Source: Prevotella sp. (lineage in GTDB: Bacteria; Bacteroidota; Bacteroidia; Bacteroidales; Bacteroidaceae). Taken from it: a DNA stretch of 16,422 nucleotides. The notes under the pieces were generated by a model. The model was not told the origin of the DNA, did not search any database, and was given only the letters and a program-made list of their open reading frames with translations. The stretch covers positions 1-16,422 of the forward strand of contig JAIJUV010000044.1 in assembly GCA_022732315.1 (NCBI GenBank), written 5' to 3'. Position 1 is the stretch's first letter. Every line of letters starts with the position of its first letter. Of the stretch, positions 1 through 7,924 are shown in pieces. Both the position numbers and the translations under genes were made by a program.

Positions 1-179
1 TCCTCCACAGCATCCTCTATAGAAAGAGTATGCTCTGCAGCATAACAATCAATAAGGAAATCTATACCTTTAAACCTACGCAAGTAGGCATACGACTGTG
101 CCAATGTCAATTTAAAGCGATTAGCAAAAGCTCCGACACAGCAGTTTACATATTCTATGATATTATGCGTCAAATCCAT
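1..179 (-). CDS. DUF3791-type small protein, C-terminus outside the window
   Basis: Read leftward from an ATG at 179-177, this frame stays open to the window edge (about 59 codons). It begins MDLTHNIIEYVNCCVGAF and later has QSYAYLRRFKGIDFLIDCY and AEHTLSIEDAVEE. This pattern (an amphipathic helix, then YxYLxxxxGIDFL, then a YxxEHTLSxEDAV segment) is what I recognise as DUF3791, a family of short proteins of unknown function common in gut Bacteroidota and Firmicutes. Members are usually about 70-80 residues, so only roughly 10-20 residues should be missing. An in-frame TAA lies eight codons upstream and an in-frame TTG two codons upstream, so the ATG is the likely start although no clear Shine-Dalgarno is visible. 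A well-formed promoter precedes it at 225-255, so it is probably the first gene of its own transcript. From memory, such genes often neighbour DUF3990 genes; that partner would lie outside the window. Function is unknown. Confidence 0.72.
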   Translation of the reverse strand, partial: MDLTHNIIEYVNCCVGAFANRFKLTLAQSYAYLRRFKGIDFLIDCYAAEHTLSIEDAVE

Positions 180-224
180 ATATTTCAAAAACTTGAGTGG
201 TTACTCAGAATAATTATCTCACCA

Positions 225-255
225 CAAATCTACAACATTAAATCCAAACGGCAAA
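225..255 (-). promoter_or_regulatory. Bacteroidota-type promoter for the DUF3791-type gene
   Basis: On the minus strand, TTTG (255-252) is followed by a 19-bp gap and TAGATTTG (232-225). This fits the TTTG / TAnnTTTG consensus of the main Bacteroidota sigma factor at the expected spacing. Transcription would start near 218, leaving a leader of about 40 nt before the ATG at 179. The -33 box lies only about 10 bp beyond the T-tract of the nuo terminator, so the two units are packed back to back. Confidence 0.7.
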
Positions 256-263
256 ACCTTTTC

Positions 264-308
264 AAAAAAAATGGTTGACAACTCGCTTGGTGCGAATTGA
301 CAACCATT
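264..308 (-). terminator. Rho-independent terminator of the nuo operon
   Basis: Two 17-nt arms (270-286 and 292-308) pair with two mismatches, one of which can wobble, around a 5-nt loop. On the minus strand the stem is followed directly by eight T residues (A8 at 264-271 on the plus strand). This is a classic intrinsic terminator for leftward transcription, about 150 nt beyond the nuoN stop codon, with no gene between. Confidence 0.85.
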
Positions 309-354
309 CTTATTATTGTCTTTTATATAATTCCGAGCCTTGAATCCTAAGAAT

Positions 355-449
355 CTCAATTCAAAATTGAACAATTCCTAATCGGCGTAGCCGACAATTC
401 TTGCTCTGGCAAACGGCAAAGCCGAGCGCAAAACTCAAAATTCACATTC
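355..449. repeat. nuoN 3' spacer with several small inverted repeats
   Basis: The stretch between nuoN and the terminator holds several short symmetric motifs: TTCAA-AA-TTGAA near 360, TCGGC-GTA-GCCGA at 382-394, and CGGC-AAA-GCCG at 414-424 nested in a larger GCTC...GAGC pairing. The flanks are rich in CAATTC/TTCAAAATT words. The look resembles the short AT-rich interspersed elements seen between genes in Bacteroidales, but multicopy status cannot be judged from one window. No ORF here is convincing. Confidence 0.35.
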
Positions 450-455
450 AACACT

Positions 456-1886
456 TTACATCGCTGTAGCCGCAACGAGCCATCCGTAGACGCAGCTGCA
501 TACGCCGAAGAGGAGTACGCCTGCGGTGCAGAGGGCGAGTGCTGTGCGTGTAGCGCAGTCGCTCTTGAACGGAGCGAGCGGAGCATCGGTCTTGTTGATG
601 TACATGCACTTTACAATCTTCAGATAGTAGTAGAGTGACGGTACGGTGTTGATCAATGCGAGGAACACTACTGCGTATGCGATGTTAGAGCCCTGCTCGG
701 CTGCTGCCATGAACACGAAGAACTTGCAGAACATACCTGCGAACGGCGGGATACCTGCGAGCGAGAACAGAGCGAGTGTCATGAGGAACGAGAGCTTCGG
801 GTTGGTGGTGTAGAAGCCGTCGAATACAGACATCTCGGTGTTGCCCTTGCCACGTGTCTCAACAACGTTGATGATGGTGAACACTGCCATGTTGGCTGCT
901 ACGTAGATGAGCACGTAGTACATCAGCGCCGGCAGACCCATTGCGCCGTTGCCTACCGCTGCAAGCATGATGTAGCCTGCCTGCGAGATAGAGCTGAACG
1001 CCATGAATCGCTTGAGCTCTGTCTGGCGGAGTGCGAAGAGGTTGGCGATGGTGATGGTGAGGACGATGACGATGTACATCAGCATCTCCCAGTACTCTAC
1101 CATCGGGGCGAACACCTTGGTGAGGATGGTCATCAAAGCGAACGCTGCAGCGCCCTTAGACACTACGCTCAGATAGCCTGTTACGGCTGTAGGAGCACCC
1201 TGGTATGTGTCGGCTGTCCAGAAGTGGAACGGCACGAGCGAAATCTTGAAACCGAGGCCACTGAAGAAGAACACGAGGCCCATGATGGTGAGCGGTGTTG
1301 CTGTGATCTGCGCCATTACGTCGTCGAAGTAGAGTGTGCCGCAAGCTCCGTAGATGAACGAGATGCCGTAGAGCATCACGCCGCTTGAGAATGTAGCGGT
1401 GAGCACGAACTTGGCTGCGCCCTCTGCCGATTCCTTCTTGAACTTGTCGAAGGCAACGAGGCATGCCATAGGCACTGATGCCATCTCTAAGCCGAGGAAG
1501 AACATGAGGAAGTGGCCTGACGAAATCATCATGTACATACCAAGCAAGGTAGAGATGATGAGCTCATAGAACTCGCCCTCCTTGTTCTGCACGTCCTTCT
1601 GCTCGAGCCACGACTGTGCCATCACTACCACGATGAACGCACCGGCTGTAAGGATAACCTTCATCACCTGCGCTGCTGCGGTGGCGGTGTAGAGTCCGGC
1701 GAAAGCCTCTGCAGGCTCTGCGGTGAAGCAGACTGCAATCTGAGCTACCAACAGCAGACCTGTCAGCAGGCTCAAGGTAGTATGTTTCTTCTCGCCCTTC
1801 AGTATGAGGTCGGCGAGGAATACTATCACGAGGGCTGCCATGAGGCCAGCCTCGGGTATCATATTAAAAAACTGACTATAATCCAT
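456..1886 (-). CDS. nuoN: NADH-quinone oxidoreductase subunit N (antiporter-like membrane subunit)
   Basis: A 476-residue multi-helix membrane protein, normal for NuoN, one of three antiporter-like proton-pumping subunits of complex I. Residues expected for its proton path are present: Glu134 in LGLEMASVP (helix 5), Lys214 in GLGFKISLVPFHFW (helix 7), Lys244 in SVVSKGAAA (helix 8) and a lysine in AGMFCKFFVF (helix 12). The TADTYQGAPTAVTGYLS segment is typical of subunit N rather than L or M. It is the last gene of the operon, 20 nt after nuoM, and is followed by the terminator at 264-308. The start at 1886 fits the MDYSQFFNMIPE opening; no strong Shine-Dalgarno is visible, as is common in Bacteroidota. 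Confidence 0.97.
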   Translation of the reverse strand: MDYSQFFNMIPEAGLMAALVIVFLADLILKGEKKHTTLSLLTGLLLVAQIAVCFTAEPAEAFAGLYTATAAAQVMKVILTAGAFIVVVMAQSWLEQKDVQNKEGEFYELIISTLLGMYMMISSGHFLMFFLGLEMASVPMACLVAFDKFKKESAEGAAKFVLTATFSSGVMLYGISFIYGACGTLYFDDVMAQITATPLTIMGLVFFFSGLGFKISLVPFHFWTADTYQGAPTAVTGYLSVVSKGAAAFALMTILTKVFAPMVEYWEMLMYIVIVLTITIANLFALRQTELKRFMAFSSISQAGYIMLAAVGNGAMGLPALMYYVLIYVAANMAVFTIINVVETRGKGNTEMSVFDGFYTTNPKLSFLMTLALFSLAGIPPFAGMFCKFFVFMAAAEQGSNIAYAVVFLALINTVPSLYYYLKIVKCMYINKTDAPLAPFKSDCATRTALALCTAGVLLFGVCSCVYGWLVAATAM

Positions 1887-1906
1887 TTTTTACTGCTGAA
1901 CTGTTA

Positions 1907-3394
1907 TTAAAGTGTTGGAATTACGCTGAGGATTGGTACTACGGCATCGCTGATAACATGGCTTGCCCAGATCGGGAACGAACCCAGACCTGCAACGCAG
2001 AAGATGAGGCAGCATACAGCAAAGCGCTCGTCCCATGTAGCGTCGGTGAGCTCCTCGAAGTGCGGGTTCTTCACCTTCTCGAAGAGGATGAAGCCCACGG
2101 TACGGAGGATGTACACAGCGGTCACAACGATTGAGGTGATAGCGATGACGGTGCAGCAACGGTGGAAGGTGTCGGCATTCTCGAACGAACCGTTGAAGAT
2201 GGTCATCTCGGCGATGAAGCCTGAGAAACCCGGCAAACCGAGGTTAGCCAAACCTGCAATCACGTAGCCTACAGAGAGGAACGGCATAATCTTCATCAAA
2301 CCGCCAAGCTCACGGATGTCACGTGTGTGTGTACGACCGTAGATCATACCGATGAGGGCGAAGAAGAGGGCTGTCATCAAACCGTGAGAGAGCATCTGAA
2401 GGATAGCACCTGTGCAGCTCACCTTGGTCATCATCAAGAGTGCGAAGAGCACCAGACCACAGTGAGACACTGAAGAGTAAGCGTTGATGAACTTCAAGTC
2501 GGTCTGAACGCAAGCCGAGAACGCACCGTAAACGACAGAGATGGTTGTGAGGATAAGGAATATCCAAGCCAAGTCGTTAGCTGCCTGAGGCAGGAGGAAC
2601 ATTGCGATGCGGAAGCAGCCGTAGCCGCCAAGCTTCATGAGCACACCTGCGTGGAGCATAGACACTGATGTCGGGGCGCAACCGTGACCGATCGGAGACC
2701 ATGTGTGGAACGGAAACAACGCGCCGAGCACGCCGAAACCGATGAACACAAACGGGAACAGCACGTTCTGAACGGCTGCCGGGATGTGGTTGTTGTGCGC
2801 AATCTCAAGGATGCTCATCGTAGAAGCACCGTTGAAGAAGTAGATGCCTACCAAGCCCAGGATGATGAGAGCAGAACCGCCCATAAGCATCAACGTAAGC
2901 TTCATGGCTGCATACTCCTTGCGACCCGAACCCCAGAAACCAATGAGAAGGTACATCGGGATGAGTGCCACCTCGTAGAACATGAACATGGTGAAGAGGT
3001 CGATCGAGATGAAGAAACCGTAAACACCTGTCGAGAGAAGAGTGAACCACATGAAGAACTCCTTTGTGAGGGGCTTGAGCTTCCATGAAGCGAATGTACC
3101 TGTGAAGACGATGATGCTCGAAAGCAGCAACATCACAACAGAGATACCGTCTACACCAACCTCATAGTTGATGTGCAAAGCCGGGAACCACGCAGTAGAG
3201 GCATGGAGAATCATCTCCTCGGTGTTGCCGCCAGCGCGCTCGCTGATGAAGTGGAGCGTGAGCCATACGCTCATTGCCAAGAGGCAAGATGAACCGGCAA
3301 CCATCACACCACGCACCTGATTGACGTTGCGTGCGATCCACAGACCGAGCAGCATCAACGCAGGGATTACTACGAATAAACTTAATATATTCAT
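1907..3394 (-). CDS. nuoM: NADH-quinone oxidoreductase subunit M (antiporter-like membrane subunit)
   Basis: A 495-residue protein with about 14 predicted membrane helices and the NuoM/MrpD-like core. Glu141 in MFYEVALIPMYLLIGFW (helix 5), Lys254 in GVLMKLGGYG (helix 8) and a Glu in GFIAEMTIF (helix 12) match known functional positions. Helix 7 is odd. Where most NuoM proteins read VKxPLFPFHTWLPDAH, this one has GVLGALFPFHTW then SPIGH, so Leu223 replaces the central lysine and the LPDAH turn is SPIGH. From memory a similar GVLxxLFPFHTWSPxGH form occurs in a branch of NuoM proteins, so this is probably a family variant and not damage. The gene lies 7 nt after nuoL and 20 nt before nuoN, in the standard L-M-N order. 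Confidence 0.97.
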   Translation of the reverse strand: MNILSLFVVIPALMLLGLWIARNVNQVRGVMVAGSSCLLAMSVWLTLHFISERAGGNTEEMILHASTAWFPALHINYEVGVDGISVVMLLLSSIIVFTGTFASWKLKPLTKEFFMWFTLLSTGVYGFFISIDLFTMFMFYEVALIPMYLLIGFWGSGRKEYAAMKLTLMLMGGSALIILGLVGIYFFNGASTMSILEIAHNNHIPAAVQNVLFPFVFIGFGVLGALFPFHTWSPIGHGCAPTSVSMLHAGVLMKLGGYGCFRIAMFLLPQAANDLAWIFLILTTISVVYGAFSACVQTDLKFINAYSSVSHCGLVLFALLMMTKVSCTGAILQMLSHGLMTALFFALIGMIYGRTHTRDIRELGGLMKIMPFLSVGYVIAGLANLGLPGFSGFIAEMTIFNGSFENADTFHRCCTVIAITSIVVTAVYILRTVGFILFEKVKNPHFEELTDATWDERFAVCCLIFCVAGLGSFPIWASHVISDAVVPILSVIPTL

Positions 3395-3401
3395 ATTCTA
3401 A

Positions 3402-5411
3402 TTATAAGCAAAGTAATAATAATGTTAAAGCTACCGTACCTGTGATGAACCAAACGGCATACTGGCGAACGTCGCCACTCTGCCATGGGCGGATGGTCTC
3501 ACCTGCCTCGTTAGCACCCCAAGCAGTGAAGTCGATAAGACCGTTGATGATCTTCTCGTCGATCCACTGTACCGGACGGCTCACGTAGCGGAACAGAATC
3601 TTGTGAGTAACAAACTGATAAACCTCGTCCATGTAGAAGCGCTTGTAAGCCCAACGATGCAGACGCGGGAATGTAGCGTACAGCTTGTCGGCGATAGGCT
3701 GCTTCTCACCCTTATAGATATATGTGGCAAGGGCGATAGAGAGGATAGCGATCACTGTAGAGGTGGCAGCTACCTGCGGGTCGAAGTGAACGGTGTAGGC
3801 TGTGCCTGCTGCGCTCACGATAGAGCCGAAGCTTGCCCAGCTCCAGTCGCAGAAGCCTCCGAGTGTGGTGACAACACCAACGCCTACGGTGACGATGCTC
3901 AGGAACACGAGCGGGAAGGTCATCGTAACCGGAGCCTCGTGCGGTGTGTGGTGAGCGTGCAGCTCCTTGTTCTCTGTACCCCAGAAGATGCCGTAGTAGA
4001 GACGGAACATGTAGAACGCTGTCATAGCGGCAACGCCTGTCATCCACCAGCCGCAGAGCGGTGAGTATGCGAAGCAAGCAGTGATGATCTCGTCCTTAGA
4101 GCTGAAGCCCGAGAAGAACGGAATACCTGCGATAGCGAGGCAAGAGATGAGGAATGTGATGTGTGTGATAGGCATGTACTTGCGCAGACCGCCCATTGCC
4201 GACATCTCGTTAGAGTGAACAGCGTGGATGATGCAACCGGCTCCGAGGAACAGACAAGCCTTGAACATGGCGTGTGTGAACAGGTGGAACATAGAAGCCA
4301 TGTAGCCAAGCTGTGCGTGGTTGTCGAGAGGCGCACCGTGGTGACCCGGCAGACATACGCCGAGCGCTACCATCATGAACGCAATCTGAGAGATTGTAGA
4401 GAAGGCAAGCACACGCTTGATGTCGCTCTGTGCGCAAGCAACGGCTGCTGCGTAGAAGGCTGTGAAAGCGCCTACGATAACGACTACCTCAAGAGCCTGC
4501 GGAGCGTACTCGATCCATACCGGGAAGAGACGTGCAATCTGGAACACACCTGCAACGACCATGGTTGCGGCGTGGATAAGTGCAGAAACCGGTGTCGGAC
4601 CTTCCATAGCGTCCGGCAACCAGATGTGCAACGGGAACATTGCCGACTTACCAGCACCACCGATGAACATAAGCACGAGGGCTGTAGGCAGAATCATGCC
4701 GCCTGCAGCAAGAGCGCGTGCGCTGTCAGCAGTTGTAAATGCAGCAGCACCGTTGAGATACTCTACATGACCAGCAAACGAGAAGTTGTAGCTTCCTGTG
4801 TAGTAGCCAAAGATGAGGATACCGATGAGGAAGAACATGTCGGCGAAGCGTGTCACGATGAACGCCTTCTTAGAAGCGTGAACGGCTGCGTGCAGAGTGT
4901 AGTAGAAGCCAATGAGGAGGTAAGAGCTTACACCCACGAGCTCCCAGAACATATACATCTGGAAGATGTTAGTAGCAAGCACGAGTCCGAGCATTGACAT
5001 CGTGAAGAGAGAAAGGAAAGCGTAGTAGCGCTGGAAGCCCTTCTCGCCGTGCATATAGCCGAACGAATAGATGTGCACCATAAGACTGACCGTTGAGATG
5101 ACGATGAGCATCATCACCGAAATCGGGTCGAGCAGCACACCGAGATCGAAGTGCAGATGGCCCAGCGGCAACCATGTGACGTTGTAGGGAACGAAGGTTG
5201 CGAAGGTGCCGTCGGCAAGACGGTCGGCTGTGAAATACTGGAACGCTGTGTAGTAGCTGAGTACTGTCACCAAGCCCAAAGAGCAGGTGCCAATCAATCC
5301 GGCTGTCTTGTGCGACCAGGAATACTTCTTATTCACGAATTCTGGCAGACCGATAACCAGGAAGCTGATCAGCGGCAACAGAAGAATCCATATTGAATAT
5401 GTAAAATCCAT
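3402..5411 (-). CDS. nuoL: NADH-quinone oxidoreductase subunit L (distal antiporter-like subunit)
   Basis: At 669 residues this is the longest membrane subunit. It carries the antiporter core plus the C-terminal extension that forms the lateral amphipathic helix along the membrane arm. Key residues are present: Glu157 in MYMFWELVGVSSYLLIGF, Lys255 in GGAGKSAMFPLHIWLPDAME, His280 in SALIHAATMV, Lys332 in CAQSDIKRVLAFSTISQ and Lys439 in FSGFSSKDEI. The C-terminal part (about 590-669) has the positively charged RFYMDEVYQF region, then WIDEKIINGL and a final hydrophobic helix, as expected for the traverse helix and anchor. The stop is 7 nt before the nuoM start and the start is 7 nt after nuoK, indicating one transcript and probably coupled translation. 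I see no Shine-Dalgarno. Confidence 0.98.
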   Translation of the reverse strand: MDFTYSIWILLLPLISFLVIGLPEFVNKKYSWSHKTAGLIGTCSLGLVTVLSYYTAFQYFTADRLADGTFATFVPYNVTWLPLGHLHFDLGVLLDPISVMMLIVISTVSLMVHIYSFGYMHGEKGFQRYYAFLSLFTMSMLGLVLATNIFQMYMFWELVGVSSYLLIGFYYTLHAAVHASKKAFIVTRFADMFFLIGILIFGYYTGSYNFSFAGHVEYLNGAAAFTTADSARALAAGGMILPTALVLMFIGGAGKSAMFPLHIWLPDAMEGPTPVSALIHAATMVVAGVFQIARLFPVWIEYAPQALEVVVIVGAFTAFYAAAVACAQSDIKRVLAFSTISQIAFMMVALGVCLPGHHGAPLDNHAQLGYMASMFHLFTHAMFKACLFLGAGCIIHAVHSNEMSAMGGLRKYMPITHITFLISCLAIAGIPFFSGFSSKDEIITACFAYSPLCGWWMTGVAAMTAFYMFRLYYGIFWGTENKELHAHHTPHEAPVTMTFPLVFLSIVTVGVGVVTTLGGFCDWSWASFGSIVSAAGTAYTVHFDPQVAATSTVIAILSIALATYIYKGEKQPIADKLYATFPRLHRWAYKRFYMDEVYQFVTHKILFRYVSRPVQWIDEKIINGLIDFTAWGANEAGETIRPWQSGDVRQYAVWFITGTVALTLLLLCL

Positions 5412-5418
5412 AATCTAA

Positions 5419-5727
5419 TTAATATTTCATGTTTTCAATACTGTTCACCTGATCGCTGTGGAAATTGCGGTAAACGTTAATAATAATCGCGATAGCTACG
5501 GCGCTCTCTGCTGCGCTCACGCCGATTGAGAAGAGGGTCATGAAGAAGCCCTCGAACTCGCCGGGGAAGAGCAGACGGTTGAAAGCCGCGAAGTTCAGGT
5601 CTACGGCGTTGAGCACGAGCTCTATAGAGACGAGCATGGCTATCAGGTTGCGGCGTGTTACGAAGCCGTATACGCCGATGAAGAACAGAAGTGCGCTAAG
5701 CACGAAATAACATTCTACTGGTACCAT
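5419..5727 (-). CDS. nuoK: NADH-quinone oxidoreductase subunit K
   Basis: A 102-residue, three-helix protein with the two conserved membrane glutamates of NuoK: Glu36 in MLVSIELVLNAVDLNF and Glu74 in GVSAAESAVAIAI. These link the quinone site to the antiporter-like subunits. A strong Shine-Dalgarno (AAAGGAGGA) lies inside the 3' end of nuoJ, and only 3 nt separate the nuoJ stop from this ATG, which fixes the start and suggests translational coupling. The order J-K-L is the universal one. Confidence 0.97.
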   Translation of the reverse strand: MVPVECYFVLSALLFFIGVYGFVTRRNLIAMLVSIELVLNAVDLNFAAFNRLLFPGEFEGFFMTLFSIGVSAAESAVAIAIIINVYRNFHSDQVNSIENMKY

Positions 5728-5730
5728 AAT

Positions 5731-6249
5731 TTACTTGTCCTCCTTTTCTTTACGTGCTACAACGATTGCGCCAATGATACATGCCAGCAGGAACACTGAG
5801 ATGAACTCAAAGGGCAATACATACTGATACTTTTCTGAACCGAGAAGAGCCTCGCCGATGGTCTGCATGGGCACCTCTTTGCCTTCAACAAGGACAGAGA
5901 TGAAACCGTTCTTGAGCTGTACGCCGGCTACGGTAGCCAAACCTACGAGGCAGATGAGTGCGTAAGAGAGGGCACGGCAGCCCTTAACGCGCTCTACCAA
6001 TCCCTGGAGTGTGCGCTTGCTGACGAGCTGCACGGCGAAGATGTACATCATCACCATACCGCCAGCGTAGACGCTGATCTGTGCTGCACCGAGATAGGTG
6101 TAGTCGAGCAGGAAGTAGAGGCCTGCCACTCCGAGGAGTACGAAAAGCAGGAATGTGACCGAACGCATGATGTGCTTTGTGGTCACGCACATGACAGCCG
6201 ATCCGAGGATTACTGCTGCCAAGATGCAAAACATTACTATACTTGCCAT
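5731..6249 (-). CDS. nuoJ: NADH-quinone oxidoreductase subunit J
   Basis: A 172-residue protein with five predicted membrane helices, typical for NuoJ. The LGAAQISVYAGGMVMMYIFAV segment (about 53-73) is the diagnostic helix-3 region, including Tyr61 and the glycines of the pi-bulge that moves during catalysis. A good Shine-Dalgarno (AAGGAG) sits in the 13-nt gap next to the nuoI stop and supports the ATG at 6249. The C-terminal residues RKEKEDK are charged and presumably cytoplasmic. Confidence 0.96.
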   Translation of the reverse strand: MASIVMFCILAAVILGSAVMCVTTKHIMRSVTFLLFVLLGVAGLYFLLDYTYLGAAQISVYAGGMVMMYIFAVQLVSKRTLQGLVERVKGCRALSYALICLVGLATVAGVQLKNGFISVLVEGKEVPMQTIGEALLGSEKYQYVLPFEFISVFLLACIIGAIVVARKEKEDK

Positions 6250-6262
6250 ATTTTCTTACTCC

Positions 6263-6799
6263 TTATTTTGTTTTGGTGTTAAACGTTCCGATTTCGAAGT
6301 CGGCACCACCGTCAATGATATTAGGCAGCGAGCCACCCTCGTACACCTCCTTGTCGAGGTGAAGCACGAGTGCTTCGCGGTCGAATACCGAGTTCTCGAA
6401 ATCGTTGACAAACTTGATTGCGCCGAAGTTGCAGGCGTTCACGCAAAGCTCGCAGAACATACAGTCACCGAGGTCGTACTGGTAGTCGACGAGCTGCTTT
6501 TTCTTCTTGCCTGTCTCCGGGTTCTCAACCATCTGCGACACAATCTTGATAGTGCCGTTCGGGCAAGCCTTCTCGCAGAGTGTACAAGCTGTACACTTCA
6601 CGACACCATTCTCGTCGCGGTTCATCACCAGACGTCCGCGGTGGCGTGCTGCTACGTGCAGTGTGGTCTTGCGGTTCTCGGGATACTGCTCTGTGCTCTT
6701 CTTAGTGAAGAGCTCCTTCCATGTGGTCTTCATACCGATGGCGAGGGTTTTCATAGCCGACCCGATTTCTCCGAAATATGATTTTTTGTTTTCTTCCAT
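6263..6799 (-). CDS. nuoI: NADH-quinone oxidoreductase subunit I (two [4Fe-4S] clusters)
   Basis: A 178-residue ferredoxin-like subunit that carries electrons through clusters N6a and N6b towards NuoB. The eight cysteine ligands are present in two CxxCxxCxxxC motifs: Cys69/72/75/79 (CTACTLCEKACP) and Cys113/116/119/123 (CMFCELCVNACN). The second motif ends in CN where CP is usual; the proline is not a ligand, so cluster binding should hold. The N-terminal part has the amphipathic helix and the YPE...RHRGR region typical of NuoI. The spacer between the motifs includes a lysine-rich GKKKKQ stretch. The gene lies 18 nt after nuoH and 13 nt before nuoJ. With no NuoEFG encoded here, this subunit could be near the entry point for the real electron donor (inference). 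Confidence 0.95.
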   Translation of the reverse strand: MEENKKSYFGEIGSAMKTLAIGMKTTWKELFTKKSTEQYPENRKTTLHVAARHRGRLVMNRDENGVVKCTACTLCEKACPNGTIKIVSQMVENPETGKKKKQLVDYQYDLGDCMFCELCVNACNFGAIKFVNDFENSVFDREALVLHLDKEVYEGGSLPNIIDGGADFEIGTFNTKTK

Positions 6800-6817
6800 T
6801 GTTTTAATGATGTGTTT

Positions 6818-7903
6818 TTAGAAGTGCCAACCGAATGCCACAACTACAGTCATGAGAATCAAGTTGATAAGACACAAAGGCATCAAGTACTTCCACTCGA
6901 GCTTCAGAATTTGATCGACACGCAGACGTGGGAATGTCCAGCGCACCCACATAAGCAGGAACACTATGCCGAATGTCTTGCCGAGGAACCATACGATGCC
7001 CGGAATCATGTCGAGCACGCTGTCAACGCCGGCAACACCGATGTTGAACGGAGCCCAACCGCCAAGGAATACTGTGGCAGCGATACCTGAAACTACAAAA
7101 AGGTTGAGGTATTCAGCGAGGTAGTAGAAGCCGAAGCCCATACCCGAATACTCGGTGTGGTAGCCGGCTGTAAGCTCCGACTCAGCCTCAGCCAAGTCGA
7201 ACGGACCACGGTTTGCCTCGGCGTTGCCTGCTACGAGGAACACAAGGAAGGCGATGATAGCCGGGATGTGTCCCTTGAAGATGAGCCAACCGAAAGCACC
7301 GGTCTGTGCCTCTACAATGCCCGATACCCGCATTGTGCCGGTGAGCACAACGGCGGTGATGAGACAGAGTGCGAGCGACATCTCGTATGAGATGAGCTGC
7401 ACGGCGCCACGCATAGCCGAAACTACCGAATACTTGTTGTTAGAGCCCCAACCTGCCATGAAGATGCCCACGATGCCGATGCTTGAGATTGCCGACATGA
7501 GGAACAGACCTACATTGAAGTCGAGCACCTGAGCACCATTATTCCACGGGAGGAACGAGAAGGTGCCTACGGAAGCTATAATCACGAGGAACGGAGCGAT
7601 GTAGTAGAGCACTTTGTCGGCACCGTCAACTGAGAAGATCTCCTTGATGAGCATCTTCAGCACGTCGGCGAACACCTGGAATATGCCCCAAGGGCCTACG
7701 CGCATCGGGCCAAGACGGCACTGGAACCATGCGCACACCTTGCGCTCCATGAAGATCAAGATGATGGCGAGGATGGCGTAGCCTGCGAGGATGCAGACAC
7801 CAACCAGGATGCACTCGATCAGTATTGTCCAGAAATCTCCAAGACCGCAGGTCACTGAGAGGAGATTGTGGAGCCAGCTTGTTATGTTACTAAAGTCAAA
7901 CAT
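6818..7903 (-). CDS. nuoH: NADH-quinone oxidoreductase subunit H (quinone-site membrane subunit)
   Basis: A 361-residue membrane protein of the NuoH/ND1 family, which joins the membrane arm to the connecting arm and forms the entrance of the quinone chamber. Diagnostic segments are IFMERKVCAWFQCRLGPMRVGPWG (about residues 51-74, split by the conserved Arg-Lys and GP turns), WGSNNKYSVVSAMRGAVQLISYEM, and the acidic loop GPFDLAEAESELTAGYHTEY. Its place directly after nuoCD is telling: in standard operons nuoE, nuoF and nuoG lie between D and H, and here only 21 nt separate the two genes. The start ATG at 7903 gives the expected N-terminal helix; the upstream sequence is AT-rich without a clear Shine-Dalgarno. 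Confidence 0.97.
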   Translation of the reverse strand: MFDFSNITSWLHNLLSVTCGLGDFWTILIECILVGVCILAGYAILAIILIFMERKVCAWFQCRLGPMRVGPWGIFQVFADVLKMLIKEIFSVDGADKVLYYIAPFLVIIASVGTFSFLPWNNGAQVLDFNVGLFLMSAISSIGIVGIFMAGWGSNNKYSVVSAMRGAVQLISYEMSLALCLITAVVLTGTMRVSGIVEAQTGAFGWLIFKGHIPAIIAFLVFLVAGNAEANRGPFDLAEAESELTAGYHTEYSGMGFGFYYLAEYLNLFVVSGIAATVFLGGWAPFNIGVAGVDSVLDMIPGIVWFLGKTFGIVFLLMWVRWTFPRLRVDQILKLEWKYLMPLCLINLILMTVVVAFGWHF

Positions 7904-7924
7904 TTCTTTTAATTTATGATTTCG

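Noticed and set aside
30..278. Plus-strand ORF of 82 codons at the left edge
   Set aside because: The opposite strand encodes the DUF3791-type protein with its own promoter. This ORF also runs across that promoter and the terminator arm.
4161..4997. Plus-strand ORF (278 codons) opposite nuoL
   Set aside because: An antisense shadow of nuoL with Cys/His-rich, low-plausibility composition. Other plus-strand ORFs over the nuo genes were dropped for the same reason.
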